Positions 31,606-42,029 of a DNA stretch of 64,000 bases are shown here, piece by piece. Numbering within the stretch: position 1 is the stretch's first letter; every line of letters begins with the position of its first letter. Source of the stretch: Trichobilharzia regenti (lineage: Eukaryota > Platyhelminthes > Trematoda > Strigeidida > Schistosomatidae); contig OX235264.1 in assembly GCA_944472135.2 (NCBI GenBank), positions 121,239,809 to 121,303,808 of the forward strand, given 5' to 3'. Under the pieces are notes generated by a model. The model did not search any database. It worked only from the letters and a program-made list of their open reading frames with translations, and was not told where the DNA came from. The translations under genes were made by a program, and so were the position numbers.

Positions 31606-33522
31606 CTACTGACTATTTAATAAGTTAAAGGTTTCACGCCTAATGCTTTCTTTATCGCACAGAACTCGAGCTAGGTAGGGTATGGATGAGTTTTTGTACT
31701 TGCTAGTGCGGGCATATAGTTTCCTATATAGGCTTCTGGTTTTCCCTGAAGAGATACATGGGGAGAGTTGTGAATGTAGAGGGTGTTGTGAGTCAGATAA
31801 AATGGATTTCGCCCATTTTTCACATGAGTCCATGTGCCTGTCCACCAGAATATTAACAAGCTGGCTAAGTGGCAAACTGCTTACCCTGCTGACAACCTTT
31901 AACATCCTGCGTAATAAGGTATAGTCTTTCTTCAATAGCCCAGGAAAGACTAAGGGGGAACAATAGAGAATAATAGGCAGAATACGGGAGTTAACAAATT
32001 GTAGGAGTAAGGGTTGGGTTACACCAGAAAGTCTTAACTTCTTGATGTAGAAGGTAAGACGGTATATTTTCTTGGAAATCGTCAAGATATGAGACGACCA
32101 GGAAAGATCAGAAGATAGAGTGACGCCTAGGTATTTAATTTCCGACTTGGTTTCAATTTCAGTGCCATCTATGTTGCACACCTCGTGAGTGCTAACCAGT
32201 TTGTTTAGGTCAGATTTGTGCCTAAAGGTGAAATTAACTGTTTGGCATTTGGAGGGGTTTAAGGTGAGACCGTTTTCCTTGGACCATTGGCTGATTTCTG
32301 ATAAGAAGCCATTTAGTTTAGAGCAGTCACTTTGACATTTGACAGGTAAAGATACAGTTAGGTCATCAGCATATTTGACAAAGTTAATGTCATTTGAAGA
32401 TGGTAGGTCATGTAGGAAGAATGAAAAGAGAAGTGGGGAGAGTACAGCACCTTGGGGGACACCAGCTTCAGTGAGCACAGCAGAGGAGGATTCGCCTTTG
32501 TATACGGTGTACTGCATTCTGTTTGAAAAGTAGGAATGCAACCAGTTAGTGACCCAGGACTCGGTTTGTGTCATGGAGAGCTTATTTAGCAAGAGACATC
32601 TAGGTACAGAGTCGAAAGCAGAAGTGAAGTCAAGAAACGTGCAGCGGACATATTTGGCACCTTTGTCTAATGATGAGACAATACTGTTGTGTAAGACGGC
32701 TGCAGCGTCTAAAGTACTCCTACCCTGTCTGTAGGCAAATTGTTTGGGGTCTTCGAAGCTTTTAAGGGAGGGTTCGAGTTTAAGAAGTACTAGTTTTTCC
32801 ATGAGCTTTAGAAACGGGGAAGTGATGGCAATGGGTCTGAACTTTACGTTCTTGCTATTTCCAGGTTTAGGGACAGGGACTATTTTAATGTCTTTCCATG
32901 GAACAGGTACAACGTTTTCGGAGAAAGAAGCATTTAGGATATTAGTTAGAGGAGAACATAAAGCATCTGCACATTGTTTTAGAACATATGCAGGTATGCC
33001 ATCAGGGCCAAGACTATGTGAGGGCTTAAGAGTTTTAAGACATTTCAAAACATCGAGAGTATTAAAGTCCTGGAAGTTATCAGCTACAAGATTAGTAACG
33101 TTAGAAGTGGTTATAGTAGAAGGAGAGCGTATAAAAGACAGATTAAGAGCATTAACATCACAAGAGGGAAAAACATTACATCGCTTACTATTGCCAGTAA
33201 TTTCATTGAAAAATTTCCACATGCTGATAGGAGATTTGCATGATAAAAGTGTTTGGTTATAGATAGCATTAAGATTTTTGATTTCAGATTTGATTTGAGC
33301 ATTAATCTTTTTAAGTCCTAACTTGTCTTTGCATTTATATAACATTTCTTTTTGCCTGCGAAGTTGTTTGAGATGGGGAGACGAGAAGCGGTCGAGGCGT
33401 TTGAACAGTGTTTGTTTGGGACAGCATATGTCGAGGCAGAACTTAAGATAATCCATTATATTGGTGATTGAGTCATCTAATGTACTTTCATAGAATAGAT
33501 CCCAGTTGGTATCTTTTAACAT
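31606..33522 (-). CDS. CR1 reverse transcriptase
   Basis: An open frame of 638 codons. The open frame continues upstream of the ATG at 33522 for at least 20 codons ('YTSDNLLNLRCM'), so the ATG is not the real start. RT blocks: 'SLGPDGIPAYVLKQ', 'FRPIAITSPFLKLMEKL', 'FAYRQGRSTLDAA', 'TFLDFTSAFDSVPR' (first Asp), 'AGVPQGAVLSPLLF' and 'KYADDLTVSL' (catalytic Asp pair intact), 'YLGVTLSSDLSW'. After that comes the CR1 C-terminal region. No internal stop was found, and all catalytic residues are present. Confidence 0.85.
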   Translation of the reverse strand: MLKDTNWDLFYESTLDDSITNIMDYLKFCLDICCPKQTLFKRLDRFSSPHLKQLRRQKEMLYKCKDKLGLKKINAQIKSEIKNLNAIYNQTLLSCKSPISMWKFFNEITGNSKRCNVFPSCDVNALNLSFIRSPSTITTSNVTNLVADNFQDFNTLDVLKCLKTLKPSHSLGPDGIPAYVLKQCADALCSPLTNILNASFSENVVPVPWKDIKIVPVPKPGNSKNVKFRPIAITSPFLKLMEKLVLLKLEPSLKSFEDPKQFAYRQGRSTLDAAAVLHNSIVSSLDKGAKYVRCTFLDFTSAFDSVPRCLLLNKLSMTQTESWVTNWLHSYFSNRMQYTVYKGESSSAVLTEAGVPQGAVLSPLLFSFFLHDLPSSNDINFVKYADDLTVSLPVKCQSDCSKLNGFLSEISQWSKENGLTLNPSKCQTVNFTFRHKSDLNKLVSTHEVCNIDGTEIETKSEIKYLGVTLSSDLSWSSHILTISKKIYRLTFYIKKLRLSGVTQPLLLQFVNSRILPIILYCSPLVFPGLLKKDYTLLRRMLKVVSRVSSLPLSQLVNILVDRHMDSCEKWAKSILSDSQHPLHSQLSPCISSGKTRSLYRKLYARTSKYKNSSIPYLARVLCDKESIRRETFNLLNSQ

Positions 33523-33527
33523 GCATC

Positions 33528-34406
33528 TTAGATTGAGTAAGTTGTCAGATGTGTAGCTTCTTTGTTGTGCTTCGTAGACAGGTGTGAGAAGATTTTAATA
33601 TGTGTTTTGCTGTATATTTTTGGCAAAACGCGGACAATGCAGTGATCGGAGTTATGTATCGGTGAACGTCTACGTGTTTCATATACTCCTTCGTCATTAG
33701 TAAAAACTAAGTCGAGTGTTTTGTCAAGTCGAGTGGGAAATTTGACTATGTTTGTGTGACCAAGAGCTTCAAGAAAGGAGCAATCTGAGGTGTTGAAGTC
33801 TCCAGTAATAACGGATAGAGAGTTGTCGAAGTTGGCAGCAGCAAACATGGTGAATTCATCAGCAAAATTAGATAGATCAGATGGAGAGCAACTAGGAGAA
33901 ATGTACATGTTTGTAATATAGATTTGTTTATATTTGGGGAGGTGTTTGGGGCGACATTTGACAGTAATACAGTCAATGAAGTCATTTGAGAAGGTGAAGC
34001 AGACGTTATTTGAGACAGACCATTTGGAGTGAATAAAAGTTGCAACGCCACCACCATTTTTCTTATTACAACATTGACGGTCTTGACGAAATAAAATAAA
34101 GTCCTTTAGTGAGATAAGGTTGTCATCATACAGTTCATGCAACCACGTTTCTTGTAATGTGATTATGGCGGTGTTATGATACGTATCAGTTGACATCAAG
34201 GATTGTAGGTACATTATCTTGTTTGGCAGAGAGCGACAGTTTGTGTTCATTATGACGGGGACCGTAGTTAAGTGTATTGGTGTACGTTTGAGAGCTCTCT
34301 GCCAACCACTACGATGTTTCCTCCTTGGTTTCTTTGGAATATGAAAGTCATTTGGTCGTAAATGATTAATAAAGTTACGAGAGTAAATGATTCTGTTAGA
34401 ATTCAT
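33528..34406 (-). CDS. CR1 endonuclease domain
   Basis: Open from ATG at 34406 to a stop at 33528. Motifs: 'MNTNCRSLPNK' (Asn), 'ITLQETWLHELYDDN' (Glu), 'GGGVATFIHSKWS', 'VITGDFNTSDC' (Asp-Asn) and 'HNSDHCIVRV' (Ser-Asp-His). All catalytic residues of the AP-like endonuclease are visible. The last residues (HLSTKHNKEATHL) are out of frame relative to the RT. Adding one A in an AAAA run near 33595 would join both frames, so one base loss explains the break. Confidence 0.8.
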   Translation of the reverse strand: MNSNRIIYSRNFINHLRPNDFHIPKKPRRKHRSGWQRALKRTPIHLTTVPVIMNTNCRSLPNKIMYLQSLMSTDTYHNTAIITLQETWLHELYDDNLISLKDFILFRQDRQCCNKKNGGGVATFIHSKWSVSNNVCFTFSNDFIDCITVKCRPKHLPKYKQIYITNMYISPSCSPSDLSNFADEFTMFAAANFDNSLSVITGDFNTSDCSFLEALGHTNIVKFPTRLDKTLDLVFTNDEGVYETRRRSPIHNSDHCIVRVLPKIYSKTHIKIFSHLSTKHNKEATHLTTYSI

Positions 34407-34438
34407 ATTTAGGTGATAAATAAATGTTGGTAAACAGA

Positions 34439-35000
34439 GGACTGGATGCAAAATGTAGATATTATAGTAGCAGGCCCAAAAATTCGAACAGGCCGCCAAC
34501 AGTCGTTATTCCATATAGAGCAGAGACATCAGACGATATCAGAAGAGTACTCAATCAGCTCGACATTAGAGTTTTCTTCAAAACATCGGACACACTTCAA
34601 AACAACCTTGTCCATATAAAAGACCAAATCCCGAAAGATTCTCTATCTAATTGTGTCTATAAAATAAAATTCTCGGAATATGATGCGATCTACATCGCAC
34701 AAACATCTCGAGAAATCAAAATCAGAAGAAATTAACACCGTAGAGCATCTCTTCGACCACCAAGAAATCCAGTTGAACTAGAAAAACTTCAAAAATCATC
34801 AGCCATAGGTCTACATGCTATAGAATCAGGCCACAAAACTGATTTTGACAATATTGAAATAATCCAGAAAAACTTCAGAAACCACAAAGAACGTCTAATA
34901 TCAGAAGCACTTCATATCAAGTGGAATCCAAATTGCCTGAATAGGAATGATAGACTAAAACAGAATCTGACCAGGCTACAACACCCTCCCCCATGAAGTA
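34439..35000 (+). pseudogene. PLE C-terminal region with GIY-YIG (after the CR1)
   Basis: Continues from 31168. Peptides: 'RPKNSNRPPTVVIPYRAE', 'VLNQLDIRVFFKTSD', 'SNCVYKIKFSEYDAIYIAQT' (GIY-YIG entry, with Ile-Ala in place of Ile-Gly) and 'GLHAIESGHKTDFDNIEIIQ'. The frame shifts near 34735. The C-terminal 'ISEALHIKWNPNCLNR' ends before a stop. Confidence 0.7.
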
Positions 35001-35196
35001 GCAAAATCAATGCAAATGTGATGAGCAAGTTCACTATGTAAACACACACTACTTTCATAATTCTTCACACTGATAAAATCCAACAATCTGCACTTGATTT
35101 TGTTATCTTTACCAATTCGCTAACTTGACAACAAAAAGAGACTCAGATTGACGAACGATGATCAAGTATTTCACAAACTACACTTAGTTTGGTTAC

Positions 35197-35660
35197 TGAT
35201 ATGTATCCATATATGTATATATATATGTGTGTATGTATGGTGGTCTCTCTTTCTGTTTGCTCGCTTAGTCTGTGACCATTTCACTTGTATGAACCTGTCT
35301 CCTTGAACAATGTATATTCCCCTTATATTATAATGTAATATGAGTGTTTGTTGACAGTCCGTTGCTTGGTGACATATATCCATATATGGTGGTTGTTGAC
35401 ATGTCTGCTATATTTCGCTATGTATATATGGATCGACACTTCATTATAATTAGCCATTCATGTTAAGACTATGTAATGATTCTTCACACCCTTGTCATAT
35501 ATATATTTCGCTCTCACAATTTGTGTGACTTACTTTGGTGTGATACCACTTATTGCTTCTCCTTGTGTTTGGAAAATAGAAGTATCATCGCAAACCTAGT
35601 GGTCTTCTGATTTCCGCCTTCTTGCGTCAGAACTATTAGTTTCTCGACTAGTACATAACA
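35197..35660 (+). mobile_element. Solo LTR (family 1) with GTTAC target duplication
   Basis: 464 bases starting TGATATGTATCC and ending GTACATAACA, flanked by GTTAC at 35192-35196 and 35661-35665. It is the reverse complement of the LTRs at 45245-45767 and 47388-47915. The perfect duplication identifies it as one insertion that later lost its internal part by recombination between LTRs. Confidence 0.85.
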
Positions 35661-36369
35661 GTTACCTTTACCTACTCTCCAACTTGACAACCAAAAATGC
35701 CCCCAGACTGACGAACGATGATCAAGGTAGTAAACTTTATTTTGATATAATAACAGATATACTATTACCTTTGATATTTGGTTTGAATGATCTTTATTGT
35801 TATTTTGACTTTCAATATGTCCTTTTAAGTTGAACTAAGTCTATATTTTCTCACCCCCTAACTCTTTGTTATATATATGCTGAGATTTAGTAAATTCCGG
35901 TTTAATAATACTTTGAGAAAGCTATTAGCATTAAATAGCGAAACGTCAGTAAAAACAATATCGTTTTGTTTTTTCATTCATTGGGAAATACAAAAACCTC
36001 TATTATAATGAATAATAATATGAGTGTTATCACTCAACTACTATCAGATGGAAAATAAGATGAGTGTTTCTATAGTCAAAATAAATAAGTAACTTGTTAG
36101 AATGTTATGATATACGTGAATTGAAATAGAATTTTGAGATTATTTATTATCCTCCTCTGATTTGACTGACTGACTGATGGTAATAATATCTTCCATGCAT
36201 ATCTGTGGTATTTGCATTGAGTCATTTCTGTTGCATGTGTTGGCTGTAGACTCAATGAACAAGGATTCAGTAATCAACCTCTCTCTCTCTCCATCTGCAC
36301 ACCTACTGTTTAGAATTTTAACCCTCTCCCACCCTATTGTGTGGTTGTGTGTTAATGCATGCAGTGCAA

Positions 36370-37690
36370 GGTAGTGCTGAGGTCTTTTTCTAAATTACTC
36401 ATCTTCTCGGGGTCAACCTTTTTATCTTAGCTAAATTCTTATGTTCCGATAATCTGACTACCCCGATCTACTAGTTTGACCTATATAGTTGACCTCACTA
36501 ACAATCATTGCAAGGTATTTTGTAAATTATATTATTTTGTTTAATTGAGCCAACCGACAGGGTCATTTCACCTACAGGGCTTGTCCTACCTGAGTGAATT
36601 TGTAGGTTTGATTGCCACCCACCTAATTCCTGCTTTATTAAGAATCCTACGTAGGGTCTCCTTATATGGTATAACAGTGGATGACTTATATTCTCTCTTA
36701 TTTATGTTATCATTACTAGTTTCACAATTATTTTTATTTTGCTTTTGGCCTTTTCTGATCTTCCTAATGAATTTCAAAGGATAGTTATTTAACACCAAAG
36801 CCTCTTCTATCTGTTTCAGTTCATCATTTAGGTCTTTTCTTGTGCTACTTAGTGCTATTGCTCGGTTTGTTAAACACTTAACTAAGCCTGCCTTAACAAT
36901 TAACGGATGAGATGAATTAAAGTCTAAATATCTATTAGAATGCGTTGGTTTTCTTTAAACACTAGTGTGTAGTTTACCTTTTTCTATTCGTTTTATCTTA
37001 CAATCTAACAGCACAGCTAATTCTCCTCGTTCATTTTCCGATTCAAATATGAATTTTATTCCCTTCACTAGGGAGTTTATATGCGTCAAGAAGCTACAGA
37101 TGTGTCCTATTTTTAACATTGTGTGTGAAAGTTTCATCCACTTATCTCCACCGTATTTTCGGAGTAGGATTAAAGGTTGCATTGAGAGCAATATTTTCCC
37201 TACCAGCTGTCCATAAATATTATTTTTTAATTACAGCTTGATTCCACACTGTATTTTTGGTACAAGTATGGAATTTTCAGCATGGATATCGGTAGCCCGA
37301 ATTTCGCAGGCCGACCATAGTTATCAGGTGTGCATCGGCAGGGAATCGAACCTCGGACCATGTGCATGGTCGGCGAGAGTCCTAACCACTGTGCCACCGA
37401 TGCGCACATATAACCGCGCCTCAGATAAACTTCATTGGGCACGGTACCGACGCTGTGCAAAGTCCAAAGTGTGTCAGGAATGGGATATGTCTTCTACGAT
37501 AAGGGATATTGGTGATCCATTCCATTGCTACAGCTTTTATTTGTCTATATATTTTGCCTTGGAATTTGAAGTTACTAGATATGAGGTATAACTGAATCTC
37601 TAAAATAATTTCTTCAATGGGCAGCTTTGTCCTATGATTGAGTTCAGGATCCGCTAATTCCTGCTTTATTCCAATAACTAATCGATTCCA
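36370..37690 (-). mobile_element. PLE fragment with nested SINE-2
   Basis: The minus strand encodes PLE pieces: 'SSNFKFQGKIYRQIK' and an AMESPIS-like block (about 37540-37610, RT block), then 'ESENERGELAVLLDCKIKRI', 'KGKLHTSV', and 'LVLNNYPLKFIRKIRKGQK' with 'ALVL' upstream. It ends with the tail at 36370-36560. A SINE-2 (37222-37410) lies within it. Several stops. Confidence 0.65.
37222..37410 (-). repeat. SINE-2 (tRNA head, CR1-like tail)
   Basis: Minus strand: head 'GCATCGGTGGCACAGTGGTT' and 'GGTCCGAGGTTCGATTCCC', body 'GGTCGGCCTGCGAAATTCGG', tail 'TTGTACCAAAAATACAGTG' and 'TGGAATCAAGCTGTAATTA'. Nearly the same as 3025-3205 and 57957-58135. Confidence 0.75.
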
Positions 37691-37694
37691 CTCA

Positions 37695-37905
37695 TGTATA
37701 TAAATGAAGGAAGAGAGTTGTATGACTGAGTGACTTGATACGATTATGAGCAGTGATAGTTTGTGCTCAAAATGTGGTTATCAGTTAATATTACTGTACA
37801 ACAAACACTGTGTGATTTATCAAAATAAAATCTTATCCATAATGGATTTACGCTCTACCACCACAATGCCTAAGTTTTATACTTATTATCAATTTCACTA
37901 GGCAA
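37695..37905 (+). repeat. PLE terminal repeat
   Basis: It contains 'GATTATGAGCAGTGATAGTT' and 'TGTGCTCAAAATGTGG', then 'TACAACAAACACTGTGTGA' and 'CAAAATAAAATCTTATCC'. Matches 5400-5560 in reverse. Located at the border of the PLE fragment at 36370-37690 and in opposite orientation to it. Confidence 0.45.
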
Positions 37906-37959
37906 CGTTTATACCGGATAGGAGTAAATCTTAGTTTAAAAGAATAAGACTGTACTTAC

Positions 37960-38138
37960 TTTTCATACCATGCATTCCGTATAATTGCATTTTGCATAGC
38001 TATGGGAAATTCACTGAAAGCTTCAACAGTTGCTGTCACAGCTACTAATGCTGTATGTATCATTGATTCAGTACGATAACTACTTGGAATAGTGAGTATT
38101 TTTACAGCATCATGTGTAAGATGTTTTTCTCGGTTAAT
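37960..38138 (-). CDS. CNBD2-like gene, exon C
   Basis: 179 bases, phase 0 at the start, ending with two bases of a split Lys codon. Acceptor TTTTTTTTAG, donor GTAAGT. The peptide begins INREKHLTHDAVKILTIPSS, continues YRTESMIHTALVAVTATVEA and ends FSEFPIAMQNAIIRNAWYE. The last part is the N-terminal helix of the first CNB fold ('aF.efP..mq..iir.aWYE'). The flanking intronic DNA is free of repeats within about 50 bases, and the tract upstream of the acceptor is a good pyrimidine run. Confidence 0.85.
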
Positions 38139-38197
38139 CTAAAAAAAAGAGATCAATAAGCGTAAATGTCGAGATAGTTTAAATTATCCTTTTGATT

Positions 38198-38445
38198 ATG
38201 CGTCGGTGGCACAGCAGTAGACGGCTCGCCGACCACGCCCCCATGTGGTCCGGGATTCAATCCCCGGACATAGACGCACTTCCTTACCTCACTAAAGCAG
38301 TAATAAGACTGGTAGAGAGGGAAGGTTAGGTTGGGCATGAGGCTAGCCCCCCCCCCATCCCATCCTGTAAAAATAATCAACACTGCCACCCGAAACTTCA
38401 AGCCTCTAGTTTGAGGCTCTACGTGACACTGAGAACATAAAAGAA
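38198..38445 (+). repeat. SINE-1 copy
   Basis: Head 'GCGTCGGTGGCACAGCAGTA', B-box region 'GGTCCGGGATTCAATCCCC', body 'GGGCATGAGGCTAGCC' followed by a C-run expansion, 'CATCCTGTAAAAATAATCAAC', then a tail with 'GAGGCTCTACGTGACACTGA' and 'GAACATAAAAG'. It sits about 60 bases upstream of the exon C acceptor, inside an intron. Confidence 0.7.
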
Positions 38446-38509
38446 TAAATCCTTTCGACTGGAAACTAGTCAATAACCAGTGTAACGTGTGTGTGTGTGT
38501 GTCTAGTCC

Positions 38510-38890
38510 CCTGTCTACTGTAGACTGAATTCTATCAGTCAAGTTTACAATATGGCCACCATACCACTAGGTAGCTCACCATCACGGTGCACTTTGAATT
38601 GTTGATGTTAGGTGGTTGTGGAGGCAATCGGTAGAAAGCCTTGGCTGCACCTAGGCTTCGTGCTGGTTGGCACTCACCAGTCAGCAAGGAAGGAACTCAT
38701 GTCCTTTCTAAGATTCTGGGTTACTTGGGTTTGATCCTCCCTCAGAAAGGACATAAGTTGCTTCAATGTGGTTGCAGATACGCCTTGCTGATTGGTAAGT
38801 ACAAACTAGCACGAACCTAGGTGCAGTCAAGGCTTCCTGCCGATTGCCTCCAACTATCTGATATCAGTTTAGACCATCAGATGACTGGAG
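38510..38890. repeat. Third SINE family, inverted pair
   Basis: 38510-38710 (minus) and 38740-38890 (plus) are inverted copies sharing 'CCTTGGCTGCACCTAGGCTT' on the left and its reverse on the right, plus 'GGAACTCATGTCCTTTCTAAG' type blocks. The same family, also as an inverted pair, is at 56500-57160. Confidence 0.55.
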
Positions 38891-39099
38891 AATAGTATTT
38901 TTCACTGAGTTATATGATCATTTACTGTCTTGTAAAGGGAAAGTCCTAGGTTCGAACCCCCCCTCCCAACAGTGGGTGAGGACAAAATACCCACCCACTA
39001 CTACCTGCTGGTTTATCAGAGGTTCTTGAACTCATGAATCAACATGTCCTCAAACTTCAAACAAAGCAGAGCCTTACTTACGAACATTTGAAAGCTTGT

Positions 39100-39270
39100 A
39101 ATTCATATATTTTTGATGTCTAAGCAAATGGCGTTATTTCATTTTATTTCGTAATTAGTAGTGTTCTCTGAGGAGCTGGTTGATTTTGGTTGCGGAGCTT
39201 TTGTCGCCCCCCCCCTGCTGGACAACATCCGCCTTCAGCGCAGTTTTTGGCATAAATTAAAGTGATTTAA
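39100..39270 (-). mobile_element. PLE 3' end fragment
   Basis: The reverse strand matches the ends at 40265-40375 and 51165-51250 (GATGTTGTCCAGCAGG, GACAAAAGCTCCGCAACCAA). It contains a long C run at about 39210. It belongs to the family of the 15767-17506 element, whose end reads 'GATGTCACCCAGTAAGGTG' and 'ATGAAAGCTTCGCAAAC'. Confidence 0.5.
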
Positions 39271-39369
39271 ATTTTTTTTCCATCAGTGATAGAATTGCGT
39301 CTCCTGGTGACCATCTTTACATATATACTGATCGTTTTTTTATTGACTTGGATTTTAAATTGGGCCGAA

Positions 39370-40380
39370 AGGGGGCGTCTTCTTCGAATCAAAATCCAGG
39401 AATACAAATTAGCTGTGTAAAGACATGATATATATTCTTTCACATCAATGCATACAGAAAATTATGGACATGAATTCGATTGAGATAATGTTAAAATTTT
39501 AAACAGAGGAAATATCAAAAATCGAATAACAACACCAACAGGAAACCATCATCAAAGAACACTAGAAAATTCATCCTACCATATATGAGAAATATCTCTG
39601 AAATAACAGCTAGAATATTCCAACGGTTTGGTATAGATATAGCACACAAACTAGCCAACACAATCAATTCATTCTACATTGTGCAAACCGAGAGATTCAA
39701 CAGAAAAAGGAGAACATCATCACTCACTGAGAAATGCAGGTACATTCAGATGACGAGTCCCAAATAGGACGAAATGCGCATCCTGGATTCCACTGCTAGC
39801 CACCATCCACCAATTGTATAAAATTAATACCGTTTACAAATTAATTTTTATGAACTGTAACAGGCATAATATCGGCCAGAATGGGTGTCCCGTTCGAATC
39901 AGAATCCAGGAACACAAATCAGCCGGGAAAAGACACGATATATATATATATATATATATATTCCTGTTTCATATCAATGCACATAGACAATTATGGACAT
40001 CAATTTGATTAGGGTAATGTCAAAATCTTAGACAGAGGAAATACCAAAAGTGCCAGAGAATTCCTAGAAGCCTGGTACTTAGTCGAATCAGCCAGCGATT
40101 AACAAACACGTTAATGTAGACCAAATCTACCAACTAATAAAAGTAAATCATGTGACGACACAGTTTAAAATCCAAGTCAATAAAAAATGATCAATACAGA
40201 TGGAAAGATGGTTACCGGGAGACGAAGTTACATCACTCATGTAAAAAAACTTAAATCAGTTCACCTTATGCTAAAAATTGCTCAGAAGAGGGATGTTGTC
40301 CACAAGGGGGACGACGAAAACTCCGCAACTAAACCAACCAGCCCTTCAGAGAACACACCTAATTGGAAATCATCCGCCTG
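39370..40380 (+). mobile_element. PLE fragments with an Sm-alpha ribozyme segment inside
   Basis: The plus strand encodes, in broken frames, pieces of the same protein as 15767-17506: 'RNISEITARIFQRFGIDIAH' (39585-39645), 'NIGQNGCPVRIRIQEHKSAG' (39850-39920) and the C-terminal part to 40380. At 39735-39812 an Sm-alpha hammerhead segment interrupts it. An earlier partial GIY-YIG copy (39380-39500) lies upstream, so two fragments are joined. Confidence 0.65.
39735..39812 (+). repeat. Sm-alpha hammerhead segment inside a PLE
   Basis: It reads GCAGGTACATTCAGATGACG, then AGTCCCAAATAGGACGAAAT, GCGCATCCTGGATTCCACTG and CTAGCCACC. This is the Sm-alpha hammerhead with stem I, stem II and GAAA kept, but the first core C is A (AGATGACGAG instead of AGCTGATGAG). 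The short extent, limited to the ribozyme, is unusual for a SINE insertion. Confidence 0.65.
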
Positions 40381-40579
40381 AGCTACAAATCTTCTCTGTT
40401 ATTTCAAGAACTTATATTATTTTTAGAATTTATGTCGTTTAATATCTTGTTAGTACTGTTACCCATATTGGAGGCCTATTTAAACCTGCGGGTTATAGCT
40501 AAATTTCCATTCAGCATAATGCATCTACTTTTCTCCACTTCCTGTTATATCCATCTGACAGTGATCTTTCTCGATAGCA

Positions 40580-41440
40580 AAATGAACTGAGGAGGATTGT
40601 GAGTTATCATGTAATCTTCTGCACTCCGCCTCAACATAAACAACAGGATTCGGACTTTCAACACAAATGTGAAGTCGATCAGTCAGCCATTGAGTTATTC
40701 TATTTAGGACAGAAACTTGCACTGTACGCGCGTCACAAAAGGAATTCCCAAAAGCCAGTTGCAGACTTTCACCAACAGCTGCCCACCTCACTGGCTGGCT
40801 CCATTTTTTTTCCTTCATGTTCCCCCAGTGGAACATAGGGCTCCAAGCTAGTGGCTTGAAGTTTCTGTAGCAATGTTAATCTTTACAGGATGGGGTTGCT
40901 AGCCTCATGCCCAACTTTTTCTCTTTACCAATATTTTTCTGGCTTGACGATGTAAAGGAGTGAATCAGCCGGGGGTCGAACCCCGAACCATGTGCATGAT
41001 CGGCGAGCGTCCTAACCGCTGTGCCACCGATGCACAGGCTTCATACTGTACATCGAATGGCCAACCAGCCAGGCAACCAGAAACAATTAGCAATAACAAA
41101 CTATGGTTATCAACAAACCAACAGGCAATAATCGATTGCTCAATAAATATGTAAAAGATAGTGGAGATAGATGGATCGAGGATACGTTGAGGAGGCCGTC
41201 GTATGACATCGTGGGCCAGATAGATCACCACTCGAGTGCAATCCCAATGGGAAGCGGCAAGTGAGTCACCGGTGAATAGATGTCAGGAAGGTGATCTGTG
41301 GGGAAGAGGAGGAGAAGATGAGGGGTTATGGGGAGTCGTGGACCCAGCTTCAGAGGACAGCAGAGATTAGAGGAAAGCAGAGATGTGTTGTTGTAGCCTT
41401 ATGTTACACTTGAAACCCAGAGGAATAACTAAATATAATA
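40580..41440 (+). mobile_element. RTE LINE 3' part with nested SINE-1
   Basis: Plus-strand RTE remnants at 40580-40800 and 41037-41440 ('KDSGDRWIEDTLRRPS'-like; terminus 'GTAGCCTTATGTTACACTTG' then 'AAACCCAGAGG'). They are interrupted by the SINE-1 at 40803-41036 in minus orientation. The near-duplicate GGCTCCAT / GGCTTCAT on the two sides is its likely target duplication. Confidence 0.65.
40803..41036 (-). repeat. SINE-1 copy, nested in RTE
   Basis: Minus strand: head 'TGCATCGGTGGCACAGCGGT' and 'GGTTCGGGGTTCGACCCCC', body 'GGGCATGAGGCTAGCAACCC', 'CATCCTGTAAAGATTAAC', 'ATTGCTACAGAAACTTCAAG', tail 'GCCCTATGTTCCACTGGGG' and 'GAACATGAAGGAAAAAAAA'. A complete copy that shows the tripartite structure clearly. 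Confidence 0.8.
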
Positions 41441-41799
41441 TTGATAATCCAACCTACCAATGGACAATTCAAGAAGAAAATGAAAAATGGAGAAATGTCA
41501 CAAAGGACTGAGTCTTGTTCCAAACCAAACAACACTAAGGCATCTGATACACTACAAGAAATATTTTTACTGGAAGATTCTATACATGAACGAGTTAAAG
41601 TATTTAGCAAGAAATTATACGAAAAATTCTCTATTGATCCACCGGTTAACTGGCCGTCAAAGATGAAGTGAAAGTTTGAATTGTGATAGGATTTGAACCA
41701 GTGGCATCCATATTAACGACGCACACACACACACACACAGACATATAGAGAAACAAAGAGATTTTAAGATAAATTATGTTTAATAGTTTCACCACGGAT

Positions 41800-42010
41800 T
41801 GATATCAGTTAGAGAACCATTGAAAACCAGCTGGAGGGAGTACTGAACAGTCAGCTGTTTCGTCCTAGTGTTTGGGAATCACCGGCAGTACGCATCCACC
41901 GCCAGGATTCGATCCCAAGACCTTCCGGTTACAAGGTAAGTTGGCTCGTGTACCATTCAGCCACTGTGACTCGATTCAATGACCTATGAAATCTAACTTA
42001 AATGATTCTC
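41800..42010 (-). repeat. Hammerhead SINE copy
   Basis: Minus strand with the B-box block ('GGTCTTGGGATCGAATCC'), GTACTG, core 'CCGGTGA' and GAAACAGC. The second core base is C instead of T. Stem I is intact. Probably inactive. Confidence 0.6.
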
Positions 42011-42029
42011 TGAATGATATCAGTCCATG

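Larger units (their letters stand above)
31169..34438 (-). mobile_element. CR1-type LINE, nearly intact, nested in a PLE
   Basis: 3270 bases in minus orientation between two GGACT copies (31164-31168, 34439-34443). The 3' end is a (TTATC)n-type microsatellite. It encodes endonuclease and RT in what was one frame, now broken by one base near 33590. ORF1 is missing. A start ATG at 34404-34406 (minus) lies only about 30 bases from the 5' border, so the element is probably slightly 5'-truncated. Confidence 0.8.

Noticed and set aside
38460..38510. Possible CRISPR-like or satellite arrays among short repeats
   Set aside because: Only simple repeats (GT, TA, CA runs) are seen here and at 39940, 41710, 45740 and 58780. 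No spacer-repeat order.
41441..41671. 76-codon open frame on the plus strand with a plausible hydrophilic protein
   Set aside because: No splice partner, no family recognised, opposite strand to the host gene, and it directly follows an RTE tail. Treated as chance.
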